Part shown: one piece after another, positions 1 through 9,266 of the stretch
How positions within the stretch are numbered: the stretch's first letter is position 1
Layout of the letters: every line of letters begins with the position of its first letter
Assembly: GCA_029213065.1 (NCBI GenBank)
Contig: JARGPH010000005.1
Location: forward strand, 67,419 to 131,418
Source: Verrucomicrobiales bacterium
Lineage (GTDB): Bacteria; Verrucomicrobiota; Verrucomicrobiia; Verrucomicrobiales; DEV007
Length of the DNA: 64,000 bases
Direction: 5' to 3'
The notes under the pieces: generated by a model
What the model saw: only the letters and a program-made list of their open reading frames with translations
The model's database searches: none
Told to the model about the DNA's origin: nothing
Position numbers and translations under genes: made by a program

Positions 1-237
1 CTTGTTTCGACGAAAAGCCATTACCTCGTAGCGCGCGATGACGCAGGCCCACTTTGCAAAGCCGTCTGAATCGGTGAGGGTTTCGAATTTCCTCCAGGCG
101 ACGAGAGAGACATTTTGCATGATCTCGTCGACATCCTCGGGCCGTCTGATCACGGCACAGATCGACGCACGAATGACCCGCTCATGTTTCGTGAGCAGGC
201 TGATGAAACGTTCGTGACTGTCGGGGAAATCGGACAT
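1..237 (-). CDS. ECF-like RNA polymerase sigma factor, N-terminal part
   Basis: The first 79 codons of a minus-strand gene run off the left edge. The product starts MSDFPDSHERFISLLTKHER and continues with a region-2-like helix in which RPEDVDEIMQNVSLVAWRK (residues about 32-50) matches the core-binding segment of sigma-70 family proteins. WACVIARYEVMAFRR follows, as in sigma region 2.3-2.4. Short ECF-like factors of this type, often paired with membrane FecR-like anti-sigma proteins, are abundant in Planctomycetes and Verrucomicrobia. The ATG at 235-237 is the only good start. The -35-binding region 4 lies outside the window, so class and partner cannot be given. It is divergent from the beta-helix gene. 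Confidence 0.75.
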   Translation of the reverse strand, partial: MSDFPDSHERFISLLTKHERVIRASICAVIRRPEDVDEIMQNVSLVAWRKFETLTDSDGFAKWACVIARYEVMAFRRNK

Positions 238-361
238 ATCCACTGAAGGACTACCACTTGATTGGAAAACTGACGAAAAAAATGTCAATGTTAATGCCAA
301 CGCGACTTCACGGCGGGGGCGATGAGTTGCCGCACTAGTCAGTTGTGGTATTCTCCGGCAG

Positions 362-3064
362 ATGCCTACTTTTTTACGAATCGCTATTCTCCTCGCTTTC
401 CTTTGTTCAAAAGGGACGAGCGCCGATATCCATCTCACTCCCGATGGTAAAATTGCGACCCCGCAAGCGGCGCTGGAAGCGGCAAGGGCAACTAAAGAGC
501 GGCCGGTCCGGATTGTTGTCGCTCCCGGTAACTATGAGCTGGAGAAGCCTTTGCAGCTTCAGGGAGAGGACTCAGATGTCAGCTGGGAGGCGAAAAAGGG
601 CGCCGAGGTGGTTTTTTCGGCGGGACGTAAAATTACGGGGTGGAAGAAGAATGCCGACGGAATCTGGCAGGTGAGCTTGCCTGAGGTGAAAGAGGGTAAG
701 TGGGATTTTGACCAGCTTTGGGTGGGGGGGCGCCGCGCGACGCGGGCGCGGACACCGAATCGGGGATTTTTCCATCTCGACGGCAATATGGCAGCGAGCA
801 CTTTCGAGGGTGTCAAGAATCCGGAATATGAAGGCTTCACCCTCGACGAGAAGACCTTCGCTATCATTGAGGGCATTCCGAAGGCGGAGCGGGATGAGGT
901 CCTCCTCACGATTCCTCATGCCTGGTCGGTCGGGCAGTGCCGCATCGCGGATTTGGATGCGCAGACCCGCTCGGTTCGGATCAAGGGCAGTTCGAGATAT
1001 GGGTTTCTCGCGAGGGGGCCGAATCAGCGGCTCTTTATTGAAGGTTTCAAGGCCGCTATGGATGAAGCCGGCGAGTGGCACCTCGATCACGAAAGTGGAA
1101 CCCTTTTCTACAAGGCAAGAGAAGGCGAGGATCTTGCGAAGCTCGAAGTGGTCGCGCCGGTGGTGGAGCGTTTTGTGGAAATCAAAGGGGCTCACGATGT
1201 CACCTTCCGCGGAATCCGCTTTCTCCAATCTCAATATCTCTATCCTGACACCGGCATACACGACGGACAGGCCGCCGTCAAAATCGGTGGCAGTGTCGAA
1301 GTTTCCGACAGCCGCGAGATCCACTTTGATCACTGTGAGTTCGGCCACGTGGGCACCTACGCTGTTTATTTTGAGAGCAATGTCAGTCACAGTTCGGTGA
1401 CGAACTGCCACCTCCACGATCTGGGCGGGGGTGGTGTTCGTATCGGAAATACGAGCCGCCCTGCCAATGATAAAATCTGTCATCACATCACGATTGATAA
1501 TTGCATCATGCAGCACGGCGGGCGCTTGCATCCCAGTGCCTGCGGAGTGGTCCTGACCCATGCCACGGATTGCGCGGTGACGCATTGTGACATCGGCGAT
1601 TTTAATTATTCAGGGGTGAGCTTCGGGTGGAACTGGGGATACGGGGAAAGTCTCTGCCGCCGGAACCGTCTCGAAAACTGTCGGATTCATCATCTCGGTT
1701 GGGCTTACCTCAGTGACATGGGCGCTTTCTACAATCTCGGTAATGCCCCGGAGACGGTCGTGAGAGGAAATCATGTGCACCACATCGCTTCCTATCATTA
1801 CGGCGGCTGGGGGCTCTACAACGATGAAGGGAGCGGTGATGTCCTCATGGAAAATAATCTCGTTCACGATACTTCCGGGGCCGGGTTTCATCAGCATTAC
1901 GGATATGCCAACCGGATTCGAAACAACATTTTCGCTTTCGGGCAGGATGCCCAGGTGCGCAGGAGTCGTGTTGAGGAGCATCTCACAATCACCTTCGAAA
2001 ACAATATTGCTCTCTGGGATCCGTCGTCAAATCTCCTCAAAGGGCCGGTGTCCCGCTGGGATGACAACAAGGAGCGTGGCAAAGGTTACCCCGGGGACAA
2101 TGTGATTTTCCGGCGCAACCTCTACTGGCAGACCGATGGGAAAACGCCGGAATGTCTCACTGAAGATACCGACCCGGAAGACTGTCTCACCTGGAAGGAA
2201 TGGCAGGGTAAGAAACGTGATCGCGAGAGCCGTTTCGCAGACCCGCTCTTCGAGAATGTTGAGGCGCGGAATTTTAAGCTCAAGGCTGACAGTCCCGCGT
2301 TGAAAATGGGTTTCAAGCCGTGGGATTATTCCCACTCAGGGGTGCGATCCGACGGTGAGGGAGGACCTGAATGGCGCGCATTGGCGGCAAAGATTCACGA
2401 TATGCCGAGTTGGGAAACGGATGCTGTTCCGTGGCCGGAGCCCCGGTTCCGGGTTGAGAATCTCACCTTTGAAAACGTCGGTGTCGGGAGTCTCGGAATC
2501 AAAGGAGCGAGCGCGGAGCTGAAGGACAGCACCGCGAAAATCGGTGTCGTTGAAGGAAAGAATTCGCCGATTCCTCTTCATGGGAAAAGCGGGGGAAAGC
2601 GGGCCCTTCGGGTTCTTGATGCTCCTGAGATTGACCCGACCTATTACCCGCTCCTGAATGTTCGTCCAGATTGGGAAAAGGGAGACTTCCTCATTTCTTT
2701 TGATGTCATGTCAGAGCCGGAATCCAAGTGGTTCTTTGAAATCAGAGGGAGCGCCGCCTTTGGGGATGGCCCTTATATCCGCTGGCAGGATGGCAAACTC
2801 GCGGCTCAGGTTTCCGGGGGCGTGGCTCTAGCTGATATTCCCGACGGCGAGTGGGTGCGCATTGAGATCAAGGCAACGACGGGGATCGGAAAGTGGTCGG
2901 TCAGTCTCGTTCGCGAAGACGGAACGAAGTCGGAATTTGCTGATATTCCCTGCAAGCCCGAATGGGATGATGCCGGCTACCTCTTCTGGAGTGCCACTGG
3001 CAACAAGAAGGCGGCCTTCTATATTGATAACCTGAACCTGATTGAGGAGAAACAGCTCGAGTGA
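362..3064 (+). CDS. Secreted right-handed parallel beta-helix protein, GH141-like
   Basis: This 900-residue protein has a clear signal peptide (MPTFLRIAILLAFLCSKGTS, then ADIHL). Residues about 25-130 form the N-terminal cap seen in beta-helix carbohydrate-active proteins, with the typical FDQLWVGGRRATRARTPN segment. Residues about 270-560 carry repeated N/H-rich rungs (DVTFRGIRFLQS, HIASYHYGGWGLYNDEGS, ENNLVHDTSGAGFHQHYG) of a right-handed parallel beta-helix. The last 200 residues resemble a concanavalin-like sandwich. The overall pattern recalls GH141 (fucosidase/xylanase) and related polysaccharide-active proteins, but no catalytic residue can be assigned by eye, so the substrate is unknown. 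It heads a plus-strand cluster with a phosphodiesterase and a sulfatase, consistent with breakdown of a sulfated or phosphorylated glycan outside the cytoplasm. Large antisense ORFs under it are shadows. Confidence 0.85.
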   Translation: MPTFLRIAILLAFLCSKGTSADIHLTPDGKIATPQAALEAARATKERPVRIVVAPGNYELEKPLQLQGEDSDVSWEAKKGAEVVFSAGRKITGWKKNADGIWQVSLPEVKEGKWDFDQLWVGGRRATRARTPNRGFFHLDGNMAASTFEGVKNPEYEGFTLDEKTFAIIEGIPKAERDEVLLTIPHAWSVGQCRIADLDAQTRSVRIKGSSRYGFLARGPNQRLFIEGFKAAMDEAGEWHLDHESGTLFYKAREGEDLAKLEVVAPVVERFVEIKGAHDVTFRGIRFLQSQYLYPDTGIHDGQAAVKIGGSVEVSDSREIHFDHCEFGHVGTYAVYFESNVSHSSVTNCHLHDLGGGGVRIGNTSRPANDKICHHITIDNCIMQHGGRLHPSACGVVLTHATDCAVTHCDIGDFNYSGVSFGWNWGYGESLCRRNRLENCRIHHLGWAYLSDMGAFYNLGNAPETVVRGNHVHHIASYHYGGWGLYNDEGSGDVLMENNLVHDTSGAGFHQHYGYANRIRNNIFAFGQDAQVRRSRVEEHLTITFENNIALWDPSSNLLKGPVSRWDDNKERGKGYPGDNVIFRRNLYWQTDGKTPECLTEDTDPEDCLTWKEWQGKKRDRESRFADPLFENVEARNFKLKADSPALKMGFKPWDYSHSGVRSDGEGGPEWRALAAKIHDMPSWETDAVPWPEPRFRVENLTFENVGVGSLGIKGASAELKDSTAKIGVVEGKNSPIPLHGKSGGKRALRVLDAPEIDPTYYPLLNVRPDWEKGDFLISFDVMSEPESKWFFEIRGSAAFGDGPYIRWQDGKLAAQVSGGVALADIPDGEWVRIEIKATTGIGKWSVSLVREDGTKSEFADIPCKPEWDDAGYLFWSATGNKKAAFYIDNLNLIEEKQLE

Positions 3065-3068
3065 CGAA

Positions 3069-3908
3069 ATGAGAGCGATTATTCTGACGGTCGGGACACT
3101 GCTTTTACTGTGCTCTGCGGTAGGAGAGGATTCCGGCCGTGGTAGTCGCTACGTGAGCATCGCTGCTCATCGCGGCGGATACGGGAATGACCTTGAGGAT
3201 AGCGCTCCTGAGAACACTCTCGCCAATCTTGAAGTCGCGATTCGAAAGGGTTTCGATGTTTATGAAACCGATATTCGACGGACCCGGGATGGCGTTTTCG
3301 TGATTGTTCACGATGATGTGCTTGATCGGGAGACAACGGGATCAGGGCCCGTCGAAGAGCTATCAATCGAGGAAGTCAAAGCACTGAAGAAACGCTATCG
3401 AAACGGGAGCGCATCGGAGTCGCAAGTTGCGACTTTGGAAGAATTGCTTAGGGCCGGGAAGGGGCGGATTCGTTTCAAACCCGACCTGAAACCGGGGGTG
3501 ATCGACTCTTTCGATGAGTTGGCTCAGTTGATTCACGATCTCGGAATGGAAAAGGAGGTTCTCATCCGGACGGGACTGAAGGACGCCGCGAAGATCTCGA
3601 AGGCGTACGCCGCGGGCGCTCCGAAGATCCAGATCATGTTCAAGGTGGATCGGGTCGATCAGGTTCAACGGGTTGTGCGCGAATTTTCGCCGTCGACGAT
3701 TCAGGTGAATGTCGAAAAAGAGGAAGCTCTTTCGGCAGGTAAGCGTGAAGCCATTCAAGAGGCGGTAAGGTTGGGGCTTGTCGTTGAGACCCACAGCTAC
3801 TCCGATTTTTCGCAGCTCAGCGACCTCATTCAAGCCGGTGTTCGAATGGTTCACACGGCGAATCCCGATGCGACCCTCACCTGGTTGCAAAAAGAGGGCT
3901 GGCGGTAA
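3069..3908 (+). CDS. Exported glycerophosphodiester phosphodiesterase family protein
   Basis: The product has 279 residues. The chosen ATG gives a signal peptide (MRAIILTVGTLLLLCSAVG), whereas an in-frame start 27 bases upstream would overlap the beta-helix gene and add charged residues. GDPD catalytic motifs are all present: AHRGG, PENT, the metal-binding ETD pair and the VHDD loop. The fold ends with a typical barrel strand (VVETHSYSD, MVHTANPD). Enzymes of this TIM-barrel family hydrolyse glycerophosphodiesters to sn-glycerol 3-phosphate and an alcohol. The start lies 4 bases after the stop of the beta-helix gene, so the two are almost certainly cotranscribed. An exported GDPD inside a glycan cluster may act on phosphodiester-decorated polysaccharide or on lipid headgroups; that part is inference. 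Confidence 0.88.
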   Translation: MRAIILTVGTLLLLCSAVGEDSGRGSRYVSIAAHRGGYGNDLEDSAPENTLANLEVAIRKGFDVYETDIRRTRDGVFVIVHDDVLDRETTGSGPVEELSIEEVKALKKRYRNGSASESQVATLEELLRAGKGRIRFKPDLKPGVIDSFDELAQLIHDLGMEKEVLIRTGLKDAAKISKAYAAGAPKIQIMFKVDRVDQVQRVVREFSPSTIQVNVEKEEALSAGKREAIQEAVRLGLVVETHSYSDFSQLSDLIQAGVRMVHTANPDATLTWLQKEGWR

Positions 3909-3989
3909 GGGCTTTGTGGCAACCCTCGGGTGGCTAATTGCGTATCGGTTTCTAAGTGACTTCAGGAGGGAAAATCGCGATGTTTCGAC

Positions 3990-5393
3990 ATGCGATTTTG
4001 CTTTTCCCTTCGAACCGTCTTCCCGGCGTTTCTCAGCCTTATTCTCTTCTCGACCGTCTGTCCAGGCGGCGAGCGCCCCAACGTCATCCTCATGATGGCG
4101 GACGACGTCAGCTGGGAATGTTTCGGCTGCTATGGCGGGGAGGATTACAAAACGCCTAACATTGACCGACTTGCGGCGGAGGGGATCCGATTTGAGCATT
4201 GCTACTCGACTCCGATTTGCACGCCGTCACGGGTCAAGATCATGACGGGGAAATACGGGTTTCGAAACTACACCCACTTCGGCTATCTCAACCCCGCCGA
4301 GCGCACCTTTGGTCACATGATGCAGGAAGCCGGTTACGAAACCGCAATCGCCGGGAAATGGCAGCTAAACGGCATCTACAGTCAAAATGAAGGCCACGAG
4401 AACCCGCTCCGGCCATTGGAGGCGGGCTTTGACGAGTCGTTGCTATGGCAGGTCACGAAGGAGAAAAAAGACGGGGGGGAACGTTTCTGGAGTCCCTTGC
4501 TCGAGCACAATGGAAAGACGATCACCGCCGAAGAAAACGCGGGTAAGTATGGGCCTGATCTGTTTACGGATTTCGTCTGCGATTTCATCGAGCGGAAGAA
4601 GGACGAGTCGTTTTTCGTCTATTACCCCATGGTCCTTGTTCACGACCCTTTTGTGCCGACGCCGGATTCGATCGTGGATCGTGTTTTCAAAGACCCTAAC
4701 AAGGAGCCGAAGAACCCGAAAGAGAAGAAGGAAAACTTTGTCGCGATGGTCGAGTATATGGACAAGTTAGTCGGGAGGATCACCGATAAGGTCGACGCGC
4801 TGGGGCTCGGGGACGATACCATCATCATGTTTACGGGGGACAATGGCACGCATCCGAAAATTCGTTCGAACTGGAGCGGTCAGGTCATTCGTGGTGGTAA
4901 GGCGGGGATGAAAGACAACGGAACTCACGTTCCTTTTGTTGCCCGCTGGAAAGGGCAGACGCCTCCCGGAACTGTCCTTCCTGATCTGATTGATTTCACA
5001 GATTTCTACACCACCCTGGCGGAGGCTGCCGGCGTTACCCCGGATGAAGAAGATCCGATCGACGGTCGCAGCTTTTTTCCCCAGCTGAAGGGGCAGAAGG
5101 GAAATCTACGGGAATGGGTTTTATGTAATTATCAGCCATACTGGAAGCAGGAGCCCGGTCAGTTTGCGAGGACCGCGAACTACAAACTCTATCGTGACGG
5201 ACGATACTACAAGGTGCCGGGTGATCTCGATGAGGCGAACGACCTCGCTGATTCGGTCGAAGGGGATGCCGCAAAAATCCGTGCCGAGTTGCATGCCCTT
5301 CTCGAGAAATGTCCCGAAGTGCAGCCAGGGAAACTGGGGCGGGATGAACCCAAACGGCCGCTTCATCCGAATGTGCCCAATCTCCTCGACTGA
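3990..5393 (+). CDS. Exported formylglycine-dependent sulfatase (arylsulfatase family S1)
   Basis: This 467-residue protein has a signal peptide (MRFCFSLRTVFPAFLSLILF). RPNVILMMADD provides the two calcium-ligand aspartates (38, 39). ICTPSR has Cys77 in the C-x-P-S-R sulfatase signature; that cysteine is converted to formylglycine, so a maturase must exist elsewhere. AGKWQLNG matches the GKWH region and MFTGDNGTH supplies the later metal-binding Asp-Asn. The family hydrolyses sulfate esters, here probably of algal or animal polysaccharides. The only in-frame start is the ATG at 3990, with no in-frame ATG/GTG/TTG back to a stop at 3957. The strong AGGAGG at 3964-3969 is better spaced for an out-of-frame ATG at 3980, which is odd. 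It is the third gene of the cluster. Confidence 0.95.
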   Translation: MRFCFSLRTVFPAFLSLILFSTVCPGGERPNVILMMADDVSWECFGCYGGEDYKTPNIDRLAAEGIRFEHCYSTPICTPSRVKIMTGKYGFRNYTHFGYLNPAERTFGHMMQEAGYETAIAGKWQLNGIYSQNEGHENPLRPLEAGFDESLLWQVTKEKKDGGERFWSPLLEHNGKTITAEENAGKYGPDLFTDFVCDFIERKKDESFFVYYPMVLVHDPFVPTPDSIVDRVFKDPNKEPKNPKEKKENFVAMVEYMDKLVGRITDKVDALGLGDDTIIMFTGDNGTHPKIRSNWSGQVIRGGKAGMKDNGTHVPFVARWKGQTPPGTVLPDLIDFTDFYTTLAEAAGVTPDEEDPIDGRSFFPQLKGQKGNLREWVLCNYQPYWKQEPGQFARTANYKLYRDGRYYKVPGDLDEANDLADSVEGDAAKIRAELHALLEKCPEVQPGKLGRDEPKRPLHPNVPNLLD

Positions 5394-5481
5394 TAATGTT
5401 TCGCGCGGATTCAACAGGGTTAGGTCATGCATCATACCCTCTTAGGTCATGCGGTTACCCCGAATTTTGATAAGAAAACCA

Positions 5482-6222
5482 ATGAAGAAACTGATTCCAT
5501 TTCTCGCCCTTTCGGCAGCACTTTTGCCTCCATGTTATGCGGATGACGCCGCGCTGCTGGAGAAGTCCGGCACCCTGTTGTTTGCCGATGATTTTGAACG
5601 CAAAGACGGCTCTCTCGAGAAAGATGCTCTCGGGAAAGGGTGGACTTCGAACAGTCCCTGGAGGGCGGATGATCAGAAGCAGGCGTTTATCGAAGAGGGC
5701 GCACTTCACGTCGTCACCGTCGAAGATGCTGGGCATGCCGCGGTGTTGTTCCAGAGTTTGAGTCCCGCATTCCGTGACGGGGCGATTCGTCTCAAACTCA
5801 GGGCAGAGGCAGGAGAATCCTTTGCGATCGAGTTCAATGATCCTGAGTGCAAGTCTGTGCATTCCGGCCACATCGCGGGGATTCGAATGGATGACAAGAG
5901 TATCACTCTCTTCGACTCGAAGACGGGTGGAATGGACCTCGAGCTGCGGGAAAAGCGCAAGGCGAATCCGAAGGATAAGGAATTGAAGAAATTGCTCGCC
6001 TCAAAATCGAAGCGCTTTCCTTTTACCTCAACGTCGGATCATTGGCACGATCTTCTCGTCGTGACAGTCGGGGACCTTATGCGCGTCAGTGTCGACGGAA
6101 AAGTGATCGGCGAATTTCAGTCCGAAGGCTTCGCCCACGCTACGAAGCAGAAGATCAACTGGACCTCGTTGAACTCGCCGGATTTCGACGAGATCGAGAT
6201 TTGGTCATTGGATTCCAAGTAG
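5482..6222 (+). CDS. Exported concanavalin-like (LamG/DUF1080-type) protein
   Basis: A protein of 246 residues from the ATG chosen because it gives a clean signal peptide (MKKLIPFLALSAALLPPCYA). The mature part reads as one jelly-roll: GTLLFADDFERKD, then GWTSNSPWRADDQKQAF, ALHVVT, AAVLFQSL and a late HDLLVVTVGDLMRVSVDGK. This is the usual order of strands in exported DUF1080/LamG-like domains that are very common next to sulfatases in PVC bacteria. Such domains bind or hydrolyse glycans, but no catalytic residue is evident and function is unknown. It lies 88 bases after the sulfatase and ends just before a short hairpin facing the GntP gene. Confidence 0.7.
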   Translation: MKKLIPFLALSAALLPPCYADDAALLEKSGTLLFADDFERKDGSLEKDALGKGWTSNSPWRADDQKQAFIEEGALHVVTVEDAGHAAVLFQSLSPAFRDGAIRLKLRAEAGESFAIEFNDPECKSVHSGHIAGIRMDDKSITLFDSKTGGMDLELREKRKANPKDKELKKLLASKSKRFPFTSTSDHWHDLLVVTVGDLMRVSVDGKVIGEFQSEGFAHATKQKINWTSLNSPDFDEIEIWSLDSK

Positions 6223-6237
6223 CGGGTCGCTGACCCG
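6223..6237. terminator. Short hairpin between convergent genes
   Basis: CGGGTC and GACCCG form a perfect 6-bp stem with a 3-base loop. It starts one base after the stop of the concanavalin-like gene and 21 bases before the end of the facing permease gene. There is no clear T-run, so it is only a candidate bidirectional terminator. Confidence 0.35.
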
Positions 6238-6258
6238 GTTGGGCATTGTGTGGCTTTG

Positions 6259-7635
6259 TTAAACCACGTAGCTCAATCCGAGGGTGAGTGCGAATCCGAT
6301 CAGTGAGATCGCAACTGAGAGCACCGTCCACGTTCTCAGTGTCTGTGCTTCGTTCATGCCAAGGTAGCGGGAAATGATCCAGAAACCCGAGTCATTCACG
6401 TGAGACAGCATCGTCGAACCTGCGGCGATCGCGATGACGATGAGGGCAAGGTCGGAGGGATTGAAGTCTCCTGCCTGGACGATCCCGGCCATGAGCCCTG
6501 CCGCGGTGATCATGGCAACGGTTGCAGATCCCTGAGCGACACGCACGATCATGGAAAAGAGGAATGCGAGGGTGACAGCTGAGGCTCCTGACCCGCCGAG
6601 CCAGGCGGCGAGTGCATCGCCAACACCGCTGGCACCGAGGATTTGTTTGAAAACACCACCGGCTCCGGTGATGAGAATGATAATACCGGCAGGGCCGAGC
6701 GCTTTCGTGCTGAGGTCGAGAAGCTTGTCTTTGCTGACGCCGCGCATGACACCGAGAAAGAGGAGTGCGAGCAAGGTGGCGAGAAGGAGCGCTACGACAG
6801 GGTGTCCGAGAAAGCCGATCAGGGTCTGAAGTGAGGTTGGATCGTCCGCCTTCGCCCAGGTGCTCCCGAGGACGATGAGAACGATGGGAAGCCCCATGAT
6901 GAAGGCGACGAGCCCGAAGTTCGGAAGAGGACCTGACTCTTTTGCCTCTTCAAAGAATGCGGGAATCTCCACTTTGATGTTTTTGCAGACTTTCGGAACC
7001 ATAAAAATACCGACGATGATCGCGGTGGGGAGACCGATTCCGATACCGTAGAGGATGACGCGTCCGAGATCGGCTCCGAGGATTTCAGCGACCGCGACCG
7101 GTCCGGGAGTTGGTGGGACAAAAGCGTGCGTCACCGCCATGCCGCAAACAAGGGGAAGCCCGAAAAGAAGTAGAGATTTCTTCGTGTCACGGGCGAGCGC
7201 GTAGATGATAGGCGCGACAATAACGAGGCCGACGTCGAGGAAGACGGGAATTGAGATGAGGAATCCCGTGAGGAGCATGGCCCAGGAAGCCCGCTTTTGA
7301 CCGAAAAGATTGACCAGTGAGTTGGCGAGGGTTTTCGCTCCCCCCGAGTTTTCAAGAATCTGACCGAATATGGCTCCCAATCCGATGATCGTGGCGATAA
7401 ACCCGAGGGCGCCGCCCATCCCTTTGACGATCGTGTCAGGAATATCGCCCAGTGGCATTCCCGCAGCGATGGCAACGAAGATACTCGCAATGATGAGGGC
7501 GACAAATGCCTGCAAACGCAGACCGAGAATCATTACCAGCAGTAATACGATGGCTGCTCCCAGCACGCCGAGAAGGTAGCCGAGTCCGTGAGCCGGCGCT
7601 TCAGCGGCGGCAAGGAAAGTGGGAAGTAGTGTCAT
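6259..7635 (-). CDS. GntP-family gluconate/sugar-acid:H+ symporter
   Basis: This 458-residue polytopic membrane protein has about 12-14 hydrophobic segments. Family hallmarks include LGAIFGQILENSGGAKTLAN, PVFLDVGLVIVAPI, THAFVPPTPGPVAVAEILGA and MLSHVNDSGFWIISRYLGM near the C terminus. Length and motif order match GntP/GntT permeases, which import gluconate or related sugar acids (some members take D-serine or glycerate) with protons. Convergence with the glycan-degradation cluster suggests uptake of a sugar acid released from the polysaccharide; that is inference. The substrate cannot be read from sequence. The start at 7635 follows a non-coding stretch of about 130 bases. Confidence 0.9.
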   Translation of the reverse strand: MTLLPTFLAAAEAPAHGLGYLLGVLGAAIVLLLVMILGLRLQAFVALIIASIFVAIAAGMPLGDIPDTIVKGMGGALGFIATIIGLGAIFGQILENSGGAKTLANSLVNLFGQKRASWAMLLTGFLISIPVFLDVGLVIVAPIIYALARDTKKSLLLFGLPLVCGMAVTHAFVPPTPGPVAVAEILGADLGRVILYGIGIGLPTAIIVGIFMVPKVCKNIKVEIPAFFEEAKESGPLPNFGLVAFIMGLPIVLIVLGSTWAKADDPTSLQTLIGFLGHPVVALLLATLLALLFLGVMRGVSKDKLLDLSTKALGPAGIIILITGAGGVFKQILGASGVGDALAAWLGGSGASAVTLAFLFSMIVRVAQGSATVAMITAAGLMAGIVQAGDFNPSDLALIVIAIAAGSTMLSHVNDSGFWIISRYLGMNEAQTLRTWTVLSVAISLIGFALTLGLSYVV

Positions 7636-7763
7636 ACGCTGAAAATGAGAAATAAATGGAAGGTCCTGAGTTAGCGGGAAGGAGGTGAGCCGTCAAGCAG
7701 ATTGGAAGGCGCAGGTCGGGCATTTAGGTGTCTTGGACGGGGGATTGAGTCTGCGGCGATTCC

Positions 7764-9179
7764 CTACCGGAACTGAATCGAGTAGAGATCGCCGTCTTTC
7801 AGCTCAAATTTGATCCGGATCGCCTGGCCTTCCCATGCGCTGAGGTCGCTCTTCCCGTTCCAGCTCAGGGTGGCGGCGGTGTCGTTTCCGGTGAAGGGAT
7901 CTGAGTCCGCCAGTCCAAAGCCGGACAGCGGGTTTCCTTCTGCGTCCTGCAACTCCGCTTTCAATCCCCCGCCTTTGTTGATGGCGCAGTTCACGGTGAG
8001 GGTTTGGCCTTTTCCTTTTAATGGCTTTGTAAGGACCGTGCCACCGCCTGCGGGGGCTGAGAGCGAGACAAAGCCGTCGAGCCGGTAGCTGAAACGTCTC
8101 ACCCGCCCGGGGACCTCGCCGTAGTAGGCCTCGGTGGCGTAGACGGAGATTTCGTCAGGGTGGCCGGGGCGAGAGAAAAGGCCCCAGGTCATGTAGTTAC
8201 TGCGGTTTCCAGCGCGGTCAGCCGGAGCGCTCTCCGGGACGACGGGTTCGTTGTAGCGTCGAAATTTGATCCCGTCGCGGCTCATCATGAAGACCGGTTC
8301 GACCCGTTCGCCTTCATCGGGGAGGTAGCGGGTGGGGAATCCGATCAGCAAATGCGGCGCGCGGAAATAGGGTTGAACTGCGTTGGTGTAGAGATGCTGC
8401 TCCGGAGTTCCTTCGGTATAGGTAAGATCCGTGCCCGGTTCCCAATTCAGGTAATCTTTCGAGGTGGAGGTGCGTATCGCGCGCACTCCTTTCGGCTTCC
8501 ATTCACCGCCTTCGGTTCCTCCTTTTGAGAAAATCCGATAGTAGGCGCGGTAGAGCTTTGCGTGAGGATCCCAGAAAGCGAGGTTCTGAGAATCGAATGC
8601 GCCATCACTGATTACCGGTTCGTCTGTGATTTTCTTCCAGTGGATCGCATCCGCTGACTGATAGACGCAGAGCCCGCCTTCCTTTTTCTCTCCGCCGATT
8701 CCTTTGTAAAGAGCCCCGGGAGGGCAGTCGGGATTGAGATCTTTGAAAGCGAAGAAATTGTGGGTCGAGTCGTCGTCGAGAATGATATTGTTCTCCTTCG
8801 AACCTTCCCATTCAACGAGTCCGAGCTTCGGTTTCGTGAAATTGAGGCCGTCTTTGCTCTCCGCGTAGCAGGTGAATTCGCGGTGGAGGGCTTTGACGGG
8901 TTTCGCGGGCCGGTGCGCCCAGCCGCGATAGATCATGCGAATGAGATCCCCGTCGCGGAAAAGTGAGTAGTATCCCGAGGTGTTGCCCTCCCAGGTCGCG
9001 TCGGCGCTGAAGACGACATCGTGCGGTACCGGCTGATGGACTTTTTGCTCAACTTCACCGCCCAGTTTCCCGATCAGAAAATCGTCGGCGAAGAGCTCCA
9101 CCCGGTCTCCAATATCGATTGTCTCCGCTGATGCTGAAGACGCAATGAACAGGACGAGCAGGGCTGGGAAAATTTTCAT
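7764..9179 (-). CDS. Exported beta-propeller protein, GH32/GH43-like fold, unknown function
   Basis: The product has 471 residues and a signal peptide (MKIFPALLVLFIASSASAE). The mature start DRVELFADDFLIGKLGGEVE, and the repeated blades with YYSLFRDGDLIRMIYRGW, CYAESKDGLNFTKPKLGLVE and FWDPHAKLYRAYYRIF, are typical of a large group of exported Planctomycetes/Verrucomicrobia proteins with a five-bladed propeller like GH32/GH43. The C terminus is a small beta-sandwich (LTVNCAINKGGGLKAELQDA). The expected catalytic acids could not be assigned with confidence. It sits 128 bases from the permease on the same strand, so an operon for oligosaccharide processing and uptake is possible. Confidence 0.7.
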   Translation of the reverse strand: MKIFPALLVLFIASSASAETIDIGDRVELFADDFLIGKLGGEVEQKVHQPVPHDVVFSADATWEGNTSGYYSLFRDGDLIRMIYRGWAHRPAKPVKALHREFTCYAESKDGLNFTKPKLGLVEWEGSKENNIILDDDSTHNFFAFKDLNPDCPPGALYKGIGGEKKEGGLCVYQSADAIHWKKITDEPVISDGAFDSQNLAFWDPHAKLYRAYYRIFSKGGTEGGEWKPKGVRAIRTSTSKDYLNWEPGTDLTYTEGTPEQHLYTNAVQPYFRAPHLLIGFPTRYLPDEGERVEPVFMMSRDGIKFRRYNEPVVPESAPADRAGNRSNYMTWGLFSRPGHPDEISVYATEAYYGEVPGRVRRFSYRLDGFVSLSAPAGGGTVLTKPLKGKGQTLTVNCAINKGGGLKAELQDAEGNPLSGFGLADSDPFTGNDTAATLSWNGKSDLSAWEGQAIRIKFELKDGDLYSIQFR

Positions 9180-9266
9180 CCCCGCGAGAATAGCTTTCCC
9201 CGATGGAGAGGGGAACGGCGTGATCGAGGAAGGTGACGGCCCATTTTGAAAGAGCGAGGCCGGTGG

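Noticed and set aside
572..1585. Long minus-strand ORF opposite the beta-helix gene (337 codons)
   Set aside because: It has no family resemblance and runs antisense to a protein with a signal peptide and clear beta-helix rungs; it is a shadow of codon bias. Similar antisense ORFs under the phosphodiesterase, sulfatase, ATPase and CHAT genes were dropped for the same reason.
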